64,000 nt of DNA from an uncultured Actinomycetes bacterium (GCA_900315165.1 OMXZ01000016.1:1-64000), one strand, 5' to 3'. Positions 42,369 to 52,716 are shown, numbered from the stretch's first letter. The notes: a model not told the origin generated them from the letters alone. Translations and numbers: made by a program.

Positions 42369-43763
42369 CTATGCCTGAGCGAGGAAGGCCTGGTAGCCGC
42401 AGTAGGCCTCGTAGACGTCGGCCTTGCTCACAGCCTCCCAGGGAGCGTGCATGGAGAGCACCGGCACGCCGCAGTCGATGACCTGCATGCCGTACTCGGC
42501 CAGGATGTAGGCGATGGTTCCGCCGCCGCCCGCGTCGACCTTCCCCAGCTCGCAGGTCTGGAAGCGCACGTCGCCCTCGTCCATCACACGGCGGATGTAG
42601 GCCACGTACTCGGCGTCGGCGTCGTTGGAACCCGACTTGCCACGGGCGCCCGTGAACTTGTTAAAGGCCAGGCCGTTGCCCAGCAGGGCCGCGTTCTTCT
42701 TCTCGAAGACGGACGGGAAGGAGGGGTCGAAGGCAGCGGAGACATCCGAGGAGAGCATGCGCGAATTGGCGAGGCAGCGGCGCAGGGCGAGGTTGCCCTC
42801 CACGCCCGCAAGTTCCAGGATCTCGGCCATCGTATTCTCAAAGAAGCGGCTGGTCATGCCCGTGGCGCCCACCGAGCCGATCTCCTCCTTGTCGACCAGC
42901 AGCGTGACGGCGGTGCGCTCGGGCGCCTCGCAGGCCAGCTGGGCGAGCAGGGAGGTATAGGCGCACACGCGGTCGTCCTGGCCGTAGCCCAAGATCATGG
43001 ACCGGTCGGCACCCATGTCGCGGGCGCGGCCGGCGGGGACGATCTCGAGCTCGGCGGACAGGAAGTCCTCCTCGTCACAGCCGAGCTTGTCGGCCACGAT
43101 GTTCAGGAAGTAGGAAGCGACGGGACGGTCGGCGGCATCGTCCCCCTCCTCCACGACCAGCGGGCGGCTGCCGACCAAAAGGTCGAGCATCTCACCGTCG
43201 ATGAAGTCGCCGGCCTTCTTCTCGGCCTGCTCGCGGCCCAGGTGCGGCAGGATGTCCGTGATCACGAAGACGGGATCGGCCGGGTCCTCGCCCACCCGCA
43301 CGTCCACGACCGAGCCGTCCTTCTTGGCCACGACGCCGTGGATGGCGAGCGGCAGGGTCACCCACTGGTACTTCTTGATGCCGCCGTAGTAGTGCGTGTC
43401 GAGATAGGCCAGGCCGTCCTTCTCGTCGAGCGGGTTCTGCTTGACATCGAGGCGGGGCGAGTCGATGTGGGCACCCAGGATGTTGACGCCGGCCTCCAGA
43501 CCCTCGCGGCCGATCACGGCCAGGAGCAGGGACTTGCCTCGATTGACAGCGTAGACCTTGTCGCCGGGGTGCAGCGGGCGCTCCCCACGCACGCAGTCGG
43601 CCAGGTCCGCATAGCCCGCCGCCTGCGCGAGCTTCACGGCAGAGGCGCAGACCTCGCGCTCGGTCTTGTTGTCGGAAATGAACTCGCGGTAGTCGCCCGT
43701 GATGCGCTCAAGCTCGGCGAGACGATCTGCGTCGTAGGTCTTCCATGCGTTCGGTCGCTCCAT
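42369..43763 (-). CDS. M18-family aminopeptidase
   Basis: A 464-residue zinc aminopeptidase. GAHIDSPRLD carries the first metal histidine and aspartate, VDKEEIGS the catalytic glutamates, and SMHAPWEAVS the last histidine. M18 enzymes remove N-terminal residues from peptides in the cytoplasm. It is first in a likely operon with leuA and cyuA. Confidence 0.93.
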   Translation of the reverse strand: MERPNAWKTYDADRLAELERITGDYREFISDNKTEREVCASAVKLAQAAGYADLADCVRGERPLHPGDKVYAVNRGKSLLLAVIGREGLEAGVNILGAHIDSPRLDVKQNPLDEKDGLAYLDTHYYGGIKKYQWVTLPLAIHGVVAKKDGSVVDVRVGEDPADPVFVITDILPHLGREQAEKKAGDFIDGEMLDLLVGSRPLVVEEGDDAADRPVASYFLNIVADKLGCDEEDFLSAELEIVPAGRARDMGADRSMILGYGQDDRVCAYTSLLAQLACEAPERTAVTLLVDKEEIGSVGATGMTSRFFENTMAEILELAGVEGNLALRRCLANSRMLSSDVSAAFDPSFPSVFEKKNAALLGNGLAFNKFTGARGKSGSNDADAEYVAYIRRVMDEGDVRFQTCELGKVDAGGGGTIAYILAEYGMQVIDCGVPVLSMHAPWEAVSKADVYEAYCGYQAFLAQA

Positions 43764-43819
43764 GCGGCCCTCCTTGCGGTCGTGCGTTCGTGAAATCCGC
43801 TGTCCATCCTAACGCACGC

Positions 43820-43852
43820 GGGGCCGCCACAGGGAAAACCCATGGCGGCCCC
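43820..43852. terminator. strong stem-loop between the ABC exporter and M18 genes
   Basis: GGGGCCGCCA (43820-43829) pairs perfectly with TGGCGGCCCC (43843-43852). It has no T-run, as with several other stem-loops in this window. Confidence 0.55.
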
Positions 43853-43878
43853 GGAAGGTTTGCCACTCTTGATGAGCA

Positions 43879-45696
43879 CTACTCGTCGGCCCCCTCGAGG
43901 AAGCCACCCGTCTGACGCGACCAGAGGCTGGCGTACTCGCCGCCGGCTTGCGTGAGCTCGGCATGGGTGCCGTCCTCGACCACCTCGCCGTCCGCCAGCA
44001 CCACGATGCGGTCGAGCGCCGCAACAGTCGAGAGGCGGTGGGCCACGACGATGGCAGTACGTCCGCGCATCAGGTTCTCGAGCGCGCCCTGGACGAGCGC
44101 CTCGCTCTCGGAGTCGAGGGCCGAGGTCGCCTCGTCGAGCACGAGGATGGGCGCGTCCACGAGGATCGCGCGGGCGATGGCCACGCGCTGGCGCTGGCCG
44201 CCGGAGAGCTTGGCGCCGCGCTCGCCCACCATGGTGTCGAGTCCCTGGGGCAGCCGCTCGATGAACTCCATCGCGTTGGCCTGCTCGGCCGCGCGCACGA
44301 TCTCCCCCTCGGTCGCATCGGGCCGGCCGTAGGCGATGTTCTCGCGCACGGTGCGATGGAAGAGCAGGGGCTCCTGCGGCACATAGGCCACCTGCCGGCG
44401 CAGGCTCTGCTGGGTGCAGTGGGAGACGTCCTGCCCGTCGATCAGGACCTGGCCGTCCTGGACGTCGTCCAGGCGCAGCAGGAGCTTGGTGAGGGTCGTC
44501 TTGCCCGAGCCCGATTTGCCCACGAGTCCGATGCGCTGGCCCGTAGGGATGTGGAGCGAAAGGTCGCGGAAAACGTACTCCCCCGCCGGCGCGTCCGGAT
44601 AGGCGAATCCGATGTGCGAGAAGTCGATGTCGCCCCTGGTCACCGCGAGGTCGGCGGCATCGGGGTCGTCGGCCACCAAGAGCGGCTCGTCGAGCACCCG
44701 TGTCATCTCCGCGGCGTCCCCGAGGGCGTTGTTGATGCGTTGCATCATGGAGTTGAAGTAGTTGACGCGCATGGTCAGGTTGTAGGTGTAGGTGAACATC
44801 ATGACCAGCGTGCCTGCGGAAATGCCGAACCACGCGTTGCCACCCGCGACGAAGACCGAGGCGATCGCCATAATCGCCGTGATGAGGGCGCTGGTGGTGA
44901 AGCCGCGGGCCAGCATGGCGTGCATGGTCGCCGTCTGGGCGCCGCGGGCGTCACGATCGGCCGCCACGAAAAGGTCGCGCTCGTAGTCCTCGCGCCCGCT
45001 CGTCTTGACAGCCAGGATGTTGGTCACGGCGTCGGAAAGCACGCCCGACAGGCGGTTCTGCGCAGCGGAGCTGGCCTCGGACAGGGGCAGGATCCGCTTG
45101 TAGAGGCGATAGGCGATCACGACGTAGATCACAAGGGCCACAAAGAGGATCGCCACATAGAGGGGCACCGTCGGCGCCAGCATCACGATGGTGCAGACGA
45201 TGGAGGCGACCGTCGGGATGAGCGAGTAGACCACCACGTCCACAAGGCCCGTGTAGCCGGCCGTGAAGCGGCTGGTCTGGCTCACGAGCGAGCCGCCGAA
45301 ACGGCTGTTGTGGAAGGTCATGGACTGGTTGGAGAGGGTGTCGAAGCACAGGCGCGACAGGCGGTAGTTGCCGTTGATCTCGAGCTTGTAGACCGTGTAG
45401 TCCTGCAGCTTGGAGAGGACCTGGCCCACGGCGTTCACGATGATGAGGGCGATGATGTAGGGGCCGAAGACCTGCCAAACCTGGTCGGGCGCGACATGGC
45501 CGGCCTGCACGCGGTCCACGATGAGGCCCATCACATACGTGTTCACGAAGCTCAAAAGGACGATATAGCCCACCGACGAGATCACCGACAGCGTCGTGAT
45601 CCCGGGCTGCGTCTTGGTCACGTCCCAGAAGCGTCGCAGCGTGCGTCGTGTGATGCTGGGGTCCAGTTTGCCCGTCTTGCGTTGTGCCACGGACAT
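43879..45696 (-). CDS. ABC exporter, fused membrane and ATPase domains
   Basis: A 605-residue MsbA/LmrA-type half transporter. Six helices span about residues 35-325, followed by the ATPase: Walker [10 protein letters not shown], signature [15 protein letters not shown], Walker [13 protein letters not shown] and switch AHRLS. Such proteins homodimerise and expel drugs, lipids or peptides. ATG 45696 ([10 protein letters not shown]) is the natural-looking start, but no ribosome site precedes it: the upstream sequence is the interior of livF, which breaks off exactly here. A GTG at 45702 is also in frame. Confidence 0.88.
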   Translation of the reverse strand: MSVAQRKTGKLDPSITRRTLRRFWDVTKTQPGITTLSVISSVGYIVLLSFVNTYVMGLIVDRVQAGHVAPDQVWQVFGPYIIALIIVNAVGQVLSKLQDYTVYKLEINGNYRLSRLCFDTLSNQSMTFHNSRFGGSLVSQTSRFTAGYTGLVDVVVYSLIPTVASIVCTIVMLAPTVPLYVAILFVALVIYVVIAYRLYKRILPLSEASSAAQNRLSGVLSDAVTNILAVKTSGREDYERDLFVAADRDARGAQTATMHAMLARGFTTSALITAIMAIASVFVAGGNAWFGISAGTLVMMFTYTYNLTMRVNYFNSMMQRINNALGDAAEMTRVLDEPLLVADDPDAADLAVTRGDIDFSHIGFAYPDAPAGEYVFRDLSLHIPTGQRIGLVGKSGSGKTTLTKLLLRLDDVQDGQVLIDGQDVSHCTQQSLRRQVAYVPQEPLLFHRTVRENIAYGRPDATEGEIVRAAEQANAMEFIERLPQGLDTMVGERGAKLSGGQRQRVAIARAILVDAPILVLDEATSALDSESEALVQGALENLMRGRTAIVVAHRLSTVAALDRIVVLADGEVVEDGTHAELTQAGGEYASLWSRQTGGFLEGADE

Positions 45697-46312
45697 AGGC
45701 ACGGTCGGCGATAGACAGGGCCATCTGCGCGTTCTGCTCCACGAGCAGAACCGTGGTCCCCTCCTCGTGCAACTGCGCGATGATGTTGAAGATCTCCTGA
45801 ACCAGGATGGGCGCCAGTCCCATCGAGGGCTCGTCGAGCATGATCAAGCGCGGCTTGCTCATGAGGGCGCGGCCCATGGCCAGCATCTGCTGCTCGCCGC
45901 CGGAAAGCGTGCCGCCCGACTGGCGGCGACGTTCCTTCAGGCGCGGGAAGAGGTCGAAGACACGCTCCTTCGACTCGGCAACCTCGGCGTCCGGACGCAA
46001 AAAGCCGCCCATCTCGAGGTTTTCCTCGACCGTCATCTGCAGGAAGATGCGACGGCCCTCCGGGCACAGGGCGATTCCGCGCTCGATGACCTTGTGGGCG
46101 GGGACGCCGACCAGGCTCTCCCCCTCGAACTCGACCGTTCCCTTGCGGGGTTTGAGCAGGCCGGCCACGGTATTGAGCGTCGTGGATTTTCCGGCGCCGT
46201 TCGCGCCGATCAGGGTCACGATTTCGCCTTCGTTGACCTCGAAGGAAATACCCTTGATCGCATGGATGGAGCCGTAGTAGACATTGAGGTCGTTCACGCT
46301 CAGCATGGCCAT
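45692..46312 (-). pseudogene. livF: LivF branched-chain amino-acid ABC ATPase, truncated and fused into the next gene
   Basis: The first 207 codons are a typical LivF: Walker A GANGAGKST, signature LSGGEQQMLAMGRAL, Walker B LIMLDEPSMGLAP, ending SIADRAYV. The family continues about 30 more residues. Here the sequence switches directly into the start codon of the ABC exporter, and the LivF frame runs on as meaningless sequence to 44951. The two genes share ATGTC at the junction, consistent with a deletion at a short homology that removed the livF end, the spacer and the exporter's ribosome site. ATPase core motifs are intact, so some function is conceivable. Confidence 0.85.
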
Positions 46313-46314
46313 GG

Positions 46315-47364
46315 TTATTCGGCCTCCTTCGGATCGGTCGCAGCGGAACCGGCCGCAGCGGGCACGGCCCCGTCGGCGGCGGCTTCGACCGCAGCCTCGT
46401 CGGCAGCGTCGCCAGCCGCGAGGGCCTCGGCGGCCTCATCGGCCTCGGTGCGGGCCGGCGCCTCCTCCTGTTTGCCCAGGTAGGCCTCGATGACCTCGGG
46501 ATTGTTCTGGATCTGCTCGGGCGTGCCCTTGGCGATAATCTTGCCGTAGTTGAGGACGGCGATGCCCTCGCAGATGCCCATCACGAGGTCCATGTCGTGC
46601 TCGATCAGCATGACGGCGATCTGGAACTCGTCGCGGATCTTGATGATGTTGTCCATCAGGTCGGAAGTCTCGGACGGATTCATGCCGGCCGCGGGCTCGT
46701 CGAGCAAAAGCAGCTTGGGGTCGGTCGCAAGGGCGCGGACGATCTCGAGGCGGCGCTGGGCGCCATAGGGCAGAGATCCCGCGATGGCCCCGGCCTGGTC
46801 GGCCATGCCGAAGACGTCGAGCAGCTCGAGCGAGCGCTCGTGGAACTCCTTCTCGCTCTTGTAGTAGCGCGGGGTGCGGAAGATGCCGTCGAGCATAGAG
46901 CACTTGATCTGGTTGTGCAGGCCGATACGGACGTTGTCCTCCACCGTCAGCCGCGAGAAGAGGCGGATGTTCTGGAAGGTGCGGGCGATGCCGGCTTGGT
47001 TGACCTTGGGGACCGTCATGCCCGAGGTGTCCTGACCGTCGAGCAGGATCGTGCCGCGCGTGGGCTGGTAGACCTTGGTGAGCAGATTGAAGACGGTCGT
47101 CTTGCCCGCACCGTTGGGACCGATGAGGCCCGCGATCTCAGTCTTGCCCACCGTGAGGTTGAACTCCTCCACGGCATGCAGGCCGCCGAAGTCGATGCCC
47201 AGGTGGCGGCACTCGAGCACGGGGTTGCTATTGACGTCGCGCTCCGGGACGATCGAGGTCGAGGGAACGGGCACCATCTTGGTATCCACGCGGCGCTGCT
47301 TCACACGACGCTCGAAGGGCTCCTGCTCCATGCCGGTCGGAGCGGCCTTGGTCTCGTTACTCAT
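46315..47364 (-). CDS. livG: branched-chain amino-acid ABC transporter ATP-binding protein LivG
   Basis: A 349-residue ATPase; LivG is usually about 255. The core has Walker A GPNGAGKTT, the LivG insertion with ARTFQNIRLF, LPYGAQRRLEIVRAL and LLLLDEPAAGMNP. It has an added N-terminal segment of about 48 residues and a C-terminal tail of about 50 residues rich in Ala and Glu. ATG 47364 overlaps the livM stop by 8 bases. Confidence 0.93.
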   Translation of the reverse strand: MSNETKAAPTGMEQEPFERRVKQRRVDTKMVPVPSTSIVPERDVNSNPVLECRHLGIDFGGLHAVEEFNLTVGKTEIAGLIGPNGAGKTTVFNLLTKVYQPTRGTILLDGQDTSGMTVPKVNQAGIARTFQNIRLFSRLTVEDNVRIGLHNQIKCSMLDGIFRTPRYYKSEKEFHERSLELLDVFGMADQAGAIAGSLPYGAQRRLEIVRALATDPKLLLLDEPAAGMNPSETSDLMDNIIKIRDEFQIAVMLIEHDMDLVMGICEGIAVLNYGKIIAKGTPEQIQNNPEVIEAYLGKQEEAPARTEADEAAEALAAGDAADEAAVEAAADGAVPAAAGSAATDPKEAE

Positions 47365-48487
47365 CGGCACCGTCCTCCTCTGCGTTGGCCACGTTGGCAC
47401 CGGCGTTCACCTGGTCGGCCACGGCGTCCGCGGCGAGCTGGGGCCCGCGGCGGCCGCGCAGGCGCAGCCGCAGGTTGCGCAGGGCGTTGCGGGCCTGGGG
47501 GCTATTGGTGAGCAGCATCGCGGCAATCAGCACGATGGAATAGATCAGCATGCGGTAGGTGCTCAGGAAGCGCAGGGCCTCGGGCAGGACGGTCAGGACC
47601 GACGCCGCGATGATGCCGCCGCGGATCGAGCCGATGCCGCCGAGCACGACGAAGACCAGAATCATAATCGAGTTGTTGAAGTCGAACTTACTCGGGATGA
47701 AGCTCGAGTAGTTGAGGCCGTAGAGGGTGCCGGCCATGCCCGCGAGCACGGCGGACACCACGAAGGCCATCATGCGGTACTTGGTGGAGTTGATGCCGCA
47801 GGACTCGGCCGCGATGCGGTTGTCGCGCACGGCCAGGATCGCGCGGCCCGACCGGCTGTTGATGAGGTTGAGCGCCACGAAGAGGCAGAAGCACACGAGC
47901 AGGATGCCGATGACGAAGGTCGACATCTTATTAACGCCGACGGCGCCCTTGGGGCCGGAGAGGATCACGCGGCCGGTCTCGGACAGGCCGAGCGCGCCTT
48001 CGTTGGAGAAAGTCACGTGCAGACCCGCCTCGTCGAGGCCCACATAGAGGTTGTTCATGATGTTCTTGATGATCTCGCCGAAGGCCAGGGTGACGATTGC
48101 CAGGTAGTCGCCGTGCAGGCGCATGACGGGGATGCCGATCAAGAAGCCCATGATGCCGGCGAAGAGTCCGCCGACGAGCATGGAGAGGATGAGCACCACG
48201 GGCTCGCTGGCGATGTTCTGCGACAGCAGGGCCGAGACGACCGCCCCCGTGAAGGCACCGATGCTCATGAAGCCGGCATGGCCCAGCGACAGCTCGCCGG
48301 AGATGCCCACCACGAGGTTGAGCGAGATGGCCATGCAGGCGTAGGCGCAGATGGGGACGAGCTGGCCCTGGAGCGAGTAGGTCAGGATGTGCGCCTTGAT
48401 GAGGACCTCGCAGATGATGAAGAAGGCGATGACGATACCGTAGGTGATGAGGTTGGAGCGCAGGCTGCGCGTCATTTTCTTTGCCAT
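47357..48487 (-). CDS. livM: branched-chain amino-acid ABC transporter permease LivM
   Basis: A 376-residue polytopic protein with the family block LNLVVGISGELSLGHAGFM and the C-terminal VFVVLGGIGSIRGGIIAA coupling region. A soluble Ala-rich tail of about 40 residues is unusual. ATG 48487 sits behind AGGTGG; an upstream GTG at 48496 is possible. Confidence 0.94.
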   Translation of the reverse strand: MAKKMTRSLRSNLITYGIVIAFFIICEVLIKAHILTYSLQGQLVPICAYACMAISLNLVVGISGELSLGHAGFMSIGAFTGAVVSALLSQNIASEPVVLILSMLVGGLFAGIMGFLIGIPVMRLHGDYLAIVTLAFGEIIKNIMNNLYVGLDEAGLHVTFSNEGALGLSETGRVILSGPKGAVGVNKMSTFVIGILLVCFCLFVALNLINSRSGRAILAVRDNRIAAESCGINSTKYRMMAFVVSAVLAGMAGTLYGLNYSSFIPSKFDFNNSIMILVFVVLGGIGSIRGGIIAASVLTVLPEALRFLSTYRMLIYSIVLIAAMLLTNSPQARNALRNLRLRLRGRRGPQLAADAVADQVNAGANVANAEEDGADE

Positions 48488-48496
48488 GGCGACCAC

Positions 48497-49372
48497 CTAC
48501 ACCTTCTCGTTAATCTGTTTGCCGAGGAGGCCGGCGGGGCGCACCAGGAGCACGACGATGAGCACGCCGAAGACGATCGCGTCGGCGAACTTGGTGGAGA
48601 TGTAGGTGCGGGCCAGCATCTCGATCACGCCGAGGATGAGGCCGCCAAGGAAGGCGCCGGGGATCGAGCCGATGCCGCCGATGACGGCCGCGATAAAGGC
48701 CTTGATGCCGGGCATGGAGCCGGTCATGTAGTAGAGGGTCGGGTAGGAGGAGCACAGCAGCACACCGGCGACGGCGGCCAGTCCCGAGCCGATGGCGAAG
48801 GTCAGCGAGATGGTCTTGTTGACGTCGATGCCCATGAGCTGGGCGGCGCCCTTGTCCTCGCTGACGGCGCGCATGGCCTTGCCCATCTTGCCGCGCTGGG
48901 TAAAGACCGTGAGCGCGACGGCGATCACGACGTTGACCACGATCGAGACGAGCGCGGTGGCCTTGATGGTGAGACCCCCGATCACGATGGGTCCGGCGCT
49001 CACGACGGACGTAAAGGTCTTGGGGTTGGAGCCGAACAGCAGAAGGGCGCCGTTCTCCAGGAAGTACGAGACGCCGATGGCGGTGATCAGGACGTCGAGG
49101 GAGGGGGCGGAGCGCAGGGGTTTGTAGGCGAGGCGCTCGATCACGATACCCAGCACGGTGCAGCCGGCCATGGAAATCAGGACGGCGACCAGGGGCGGCA
49201 GGCCGAAGAGGCCCATCATGTAGAAGCAGATGTAGGCACCGACCATGATGATGTCGCCATGGGCGAAGTTCAGCATCTTGGCGATGCCATACACCATCGT
49301 GTAGCCCAGGGCGATGACCGCATAGATGCTGCCCAGCGAGAGACCGTTGATAACGGTCGAGAGAAAGACCAT
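48497..49372 (-). CDS. livH: branched-chain amino-acid ABC transporter permease LivH
   Basis: A 291-residue membrane protein with eight helices. It has NGLSLGSIYAVIALGYTMVY, KMLNFAHGDIIMVGAY and IGGIGSIPGAFLGG, all standard for LivH. GAAAGGAG precedes ATG 49372. It is first of the livHMGF unit, downstream of the binding-protein gene and its terminator. Confidence 0.95.
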   Translation of the reverse strand: MVFLSTVINGLSLGSIYAVIALGYTMVYGIAKMLNFAHGDIIMVGAYICFYMMGLFGLPPLVAVLISMAGCTVLGIVIERLAYKPLRSAPSLDVLITAIGVSYFLENGALLLFGSNPKTFTSVVSAGPIVIGGLTIKATALVSIVVNVVIAVALTVFTQRGKMGKAMRAVSEDKGAAQLMGIDVNKTISLTFAIGSGLAAVAGVLLCSSYPTLYYMTGSMPGIKAFIAAVIGGIGSIPGAFLGGLILGVIEMLARTYISTKFADAIVFGVLIVVLLVRPAGLLGKQINEKV

Positions 49373-49464
49373 CGCGAGAGCTCCTTTCCTATCCCTTGCC
49401 CGACATATAAGCAATACAACAAATCCGAGTGTGCCCGCGCGCGATACGACATTTGGTCACAAAC

Positions 49465-49497
49465 AAGAAAAGCGGGGACGACCCGGGCCGCCCCCGC
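49465..49497 (-). terminator. terminator between livJ/K and livH
   Basis: On the minus strand GCGGGGGCG pairs with CGTCCCCGC, followed by TTTTCTTG. Partial termination here would keep the binding protein in excess over the membrane proteins. Confidence 0.75.
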
Positions 49498-49520
49498 CTC
49501 ACATCCGGAGTCGGAGTCCG

Positions 49521-50765
49521 TTACTCGACGACCTCGTACTTGCCGTCCTTGATGACGTAGCACTGCGGGACCTTGGAGACGGTGCCGTCGTCGCTCCAGG
49601 TCATGTCCTTGCCGGTCAGGCCGGAGTAACTGAAGTCGCTGCTCGTGAAGGTCTTGACGAGCTCGTCGCAGATGTCGGAGGGGTCCATGTCGGCGGTGAC
49701 GCCAGCGGCCTCGATGGCCTGCTTGATGGCGTAGACGCAGTCATAGGCGTCGGCGGCGAACTGGTTGGGGGCCACGCCGTCGTCGGAAATCTTCTCGTAG
49801 GCCTCGTCGAACTTCTGGGTAGCCTCGTCGGTCGCGTCGGCCGTGAACGGGGTGATCAGATAGAGGCCCTCGGCCAGGCTGGCGTCGAAGCCGTCCTGGG
49901 CCAGGATGCCGTCCATGCCGTCCATGCCGACGAAGGCAGGCGCGAAGCCCATGTCCTTGGCCTGCTTGAGGACCAGGCCGCCCTGCTGGTAGTAGAAGGG
50001 CATGAGGACGACGTCGGCGCCATTGGACTGGGCATCGGTCAGCTGGGCGGAGAAGTCCTGGTTATTGTCCGAGGTAAAAGCCTGCTCGGACACGATGTCG
50101 AGGCCGATCTCCTCAGCCTCGGCGACGAAGCCGTCGCGCAGGCCGGTGGAGTAGGTGTCGGACTGGTCGTAGATGATGGCGATCTTGGTGCCGAGGGCCT
50201 TCTCCTTGACCATGTCGGCCGAGATCTTGCCCTGGTTGGGGTCGGTGAAGCACATCTGGAAGACGTTGGACTTGCGCGCAGAGCCCTCGCCCACCACGTC
50301 AACGGAGGAGGCCGACGGGGTCAGCTCGAAGATGTTGTCGTTGTTGGTCTCGGCGGACACAGCGACGCAGGGAGCGGTGGTCGTGGTGCCGATCAGGATC
50401 TGCAGGCCCCAATCCTTGAGGTTGTTGTAGGCATTGACCGAGGTCTCCGCGTTGTGGGTATCGTCCTGACAGTTGTAGGAGAACTTGATGTCGCCGCCCT
50501 CGGCGTTGATTTCGTTGACGGCGACCTGGGCGCCCCAGTTGGTGGCGGTGCCGTAAATGGCCGCGGCGCCGGTCAGAGGACCGATGTTGCCGAGCTTGAT
50601 GGCGCCGTCGCCGCCGTCGATCTGGTTGGAGGCGGAGTCACCCGCGGACGCAGAGGAACCGGAGGCGTCAGAGCCACCGCCGCCGCAACCCGCCAGCGCG
50701 AGACCCGCCGTCGCGATGCCTGCGGTGCCCAGGAAGCTCCTGCGTGTCATGTCAGTCAGTGCCAT
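49521..50765 (-). CDS. branched-chain amino-acid ABC transporter substrate-binding protein
   Basis: A 414-residue type 1 binding protein (LivJ/LivK family). TRRSFLG and a lipobox ALAG-Cys27 mark a lipoprotein, followed by a Gly/Ser linker. IKLGNIGPLTGAAAIYG starts the ligand fold. AAGGGGGA precedes the ATG. It feeds LivH/LivM encoded downstream. Confidence 0.94.
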   Translation of the reverse strand: MALTDMTRRSFLGTAGIATAGLALAGCGGGGSDASGSSASAGDSASNQIDGGDGAIKLGNIGPLTGAAAIYGTATNWGAQVAVNEINAEGGDIKFSYNCQDDTHNAETSVNAYNNLKDWGLQILIGTTTTAPCVAVSAETNNDNIFELTPSASSVDVVGEGSARKSNVFQMCFTDPNQGKISADMVKEKALGTKIAIIYDQSDTYSTGLRDGFVAEAEEIGLDIVSEQAFTSDNNQDFSAQLTDAQSNGADVVLMPFYYQQGGLVLKQAKDMGFAPAFVGMDGMDGILAQDGFDASLAEGLYLITPFTADATDEATQKFDEAYEKISDDGVAPNQFAADAYDCVYAIKQAIEAAGVTADMDPSDICDELVKTFTSSDFSYSGLTGKDMTWSDDGTVSKVPQCYVIKDGKYEVVE

Positions 50766-50886
50766 AAAAATCCCCCTTCGATAAAATCTCCCCCATCAAA
50801 TTTGGGTTGGGAACACTTTAGGCTCGCATCGCCGCGCATACAAAAAGCGAAATATTCGTTTTCATGCCTTTAACAAGCAGGAAACG

Positions 50887-51363
50887 CTAGCTGCGGTCTT
50901 TTCCACGGAACCACAGCCAGGCGACGAACGTGCCCAGGGCGAAGCCCGCGCAATCGATGCCGACGTCAACGAGGTTGCCCGACCGCCCCGGCGTCATCCG
51001 CTGGATGCAGAGCTCGTCAATAAACGGAACTGCAACGAAGGCCAATGTAAGGATGGCGGCCCGCCAGCCGCGGACCATGCGCACGCGGCAGTTGTTGGCG
51101 ACGATCAGGCCGAGGATCAGGTACTCCGTGAAATGCGCGGCCTTGCGCACGGCTAAGCTCATGAGGTCGGGGTCGGTCACGCCCACGGCCGTGAAGAGCG
51201 GGCGCAGCAAGGTGACGACAAACCCGCTCTCGGCCGAGGACTGCGGGCCCGCGAGCAGGGAATGGCCCCAGATTACGCAGACCCACACAACGAGGGCGAC
51301 ACACCACCCGCGGCGTGCCGCCCTCGCCGAGTCGCCGGTATCCTGCGCGAAATGACGAGCCAT
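50887..51363 (-). CDS. VanZ-family membrane protein
   Basis: A 158-residue protein with four hydrophobic helices. VRKAAHFTEYLILGL and FIDELCIQRMTPGRSGNLVDVGID are the VanZ-like signature. VanZ confers low teicoplanin resistance in enterococci, but most family members have no known role. It is 9 bases after the upstream unknown gene. Confidence 0.87.
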   Translation of the reverse strand: MARHFAQDTGDSARAARRGWCVALVVWVCVIWGHSLLAGPQSSAESGFVVTLLRPLFTAVGVTDPDLMSLAVRKAAHFTEYLILGLIVANNCRVRMVRGWRAAILTLAFVAVPFIDELCIQRMTPGRSGNLVDVGIDCAGFALGTFVAWLWFRGKDRS

Positions 51364-51372
51364 GATACCTCG

Positions 51373-52716
51373 CTATGCCTCCCTGGCGATCGGCAGGCCC
51401 TCGAGCGGACCCGTCGGGGACGCCATGTGCTTGGGCTTGTGGGCGCCCGTGCGCGGCTTGCGCTTGGGCACGTTGATCACCGTGGGCTGGCTGGACTGGC
51501 TGCCGCCCTCGATCACGCGCAGGTAGTCGCGTGAGGTCTGGCGCACCGCCTGGGAGGAGTTCTTGTCGAATTCCTGGCTGATCAGATAATCGACGTAGGT
51601 TGCCGTGTCCACGACCTCGGGATGGCCCGCAGGCACACGGAAAGGTATGACCTGCGTCGGGGCCTCCTGGTCTTTGGCATCGCCCGCCTCGCCGTCCGCC
51701 GTGATGCGGTCGAAAGGTTGGGGCAGCTCTCGGCCGCGCTTCTCCATCGACTTCATCGCCTGGTCCCAGAGGTCCTCGGAATCGAGTTCCTCGGGATTGC
51801 GATGCTCGGGGAAGACGCCCTCGTCCACCTGCGCGATCCTCTTGGAGATGTAGGCGATGCGCGCAGCCCCCTCGAGCGGCGCGTCATCGGTTTCGTAGCT
51901 CTTGAGCTTGTTGTGCTCGCCGGTCATATCGATCGCGAAGTCGTCGTCAGTCTGGGCAGCGAGGTCGCCGAAGTCGTTTTTGACGGAATCGCCCACCTTG
52001 TAGTTCCACCAACCGGTGCCCACGTCACCCACGGTACCGTCCGCGCGCTGGATCACGGGGAGGTCGTCGAACATGTCGCGGCTCATGCGCTCCGCGAGCA
52101 GCTGTTTGACGCCGCGGGCGCGGGACTTGGCGCGGTTGGCCACGGTCTTGCGGTTCACATAGTTTGTGGCAATGTCGGTATAGTCGGTCGCCTCGTGCTG
52201 GGCCGGCCGCTTGGCCTGCGGCTCCGCCGGCTCAGGCTTCTCCGCGGGCGCCTTGGAAGCTGCTTTGGGGGCGGGCGTCTTGCGGTCGACCTCGGGCACA
52301 CGGTCACGCATATGGCGCGGGGCGGAGGATGGCGCAGGGGTGTGCTCTTCCTGTGCCACGAGCCCGGCGGTAACGGGCTCGACCGCCGCACCGTCCGGGT
52401 CGGTCCGGACGCTCATGGTGTCTGCGGGTACGTGCCGATCGCGCCGATCGTCCCTCTCGCGCGTGACGGTCGTACGCTCCATGGAAGGTTCCGCCTCGCG
52501 GCGCTTCCTCCTATGGGATGACGCCACGCTGACCGCCAGGGCAATGGCGCCGCACGACGCCGCACCCGCCACCAGCCCCAGCAGGAAGTCACCCGTGAGC
52601 ACGCCGACCTTGGATGCGTCGGCCATCGCGAAGCCGTAGGCACGCGCGGGCACGGCCATCGCGGATGCACCGAGAAGGCCGGCCGTGACCGACGAGGTTT
52701 GCGGTATACGAGTCAT
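51373..52716 (-). CDS. membrane-anchored protein of unknown function, basic/Pro-rich
   Basis: A 447-residue protein. One hydrophobic segment lies near residues 42-65 after a signal-like start. A highly charged, Pro/Ala-rich disordered stretch follows (70-190), then a folded-looking region (about 195-445; TDYTDIATNYVNRKTVANRA, LAERMSRDMFDDLPVIQRAD, ARIAYISKRIAQVDEGVFPE). I recognise no family. ATG 52716 has GGGAGG upstream. It shares a transcript with the VanZ-like gene. Confidence 0.7.
   Translation of the reverse strand: MTRIPQTSSVTAGLLGASAMAVPARAYGFAMADASKVGVLTGDFLLGLVAGAASCGAIALAVSVASSHRRKRREAEPSMERTTVTRERDDRRDRHVPADTMSVRTDPDGAAVEPVTAGLVAQEEHTPAPSSAPRHMRDRVPEVDRKTPAPKAASKAPAEKPEPAEPQAKRPAQHEATDYTDIATNYVNRKTVANRAKSRARGVKQLLAERMSRDMFDDLPVIQRADGTVGDVGTGWWNYKVGDSVKNDFGDLAAQTDDDFAIDMTGEHNKLKSYETDDAPLEGAARIAYISKRIAQVDEGVFPEHRNPEELDSEDLWDQAMKSMEKRGRELPQPFDRITADGEAGDAKDQEAPTQVIPFRVPAGHPEVVDTATYVDYLISQEFDKNSSQAVRQTSRDYLRVIEGGSQSSQPTVINVPKRKPRTGAHKPKHMASPTGPLEGLPIAREA

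Noticed and set aside
44951-46312. A 453-residue protein starting as LivF
   Set aside because: After residue 207 the sequence is an out-of-frame reading of the ABC exporter gene, so it is a truncated LivF and not a novel fusion.
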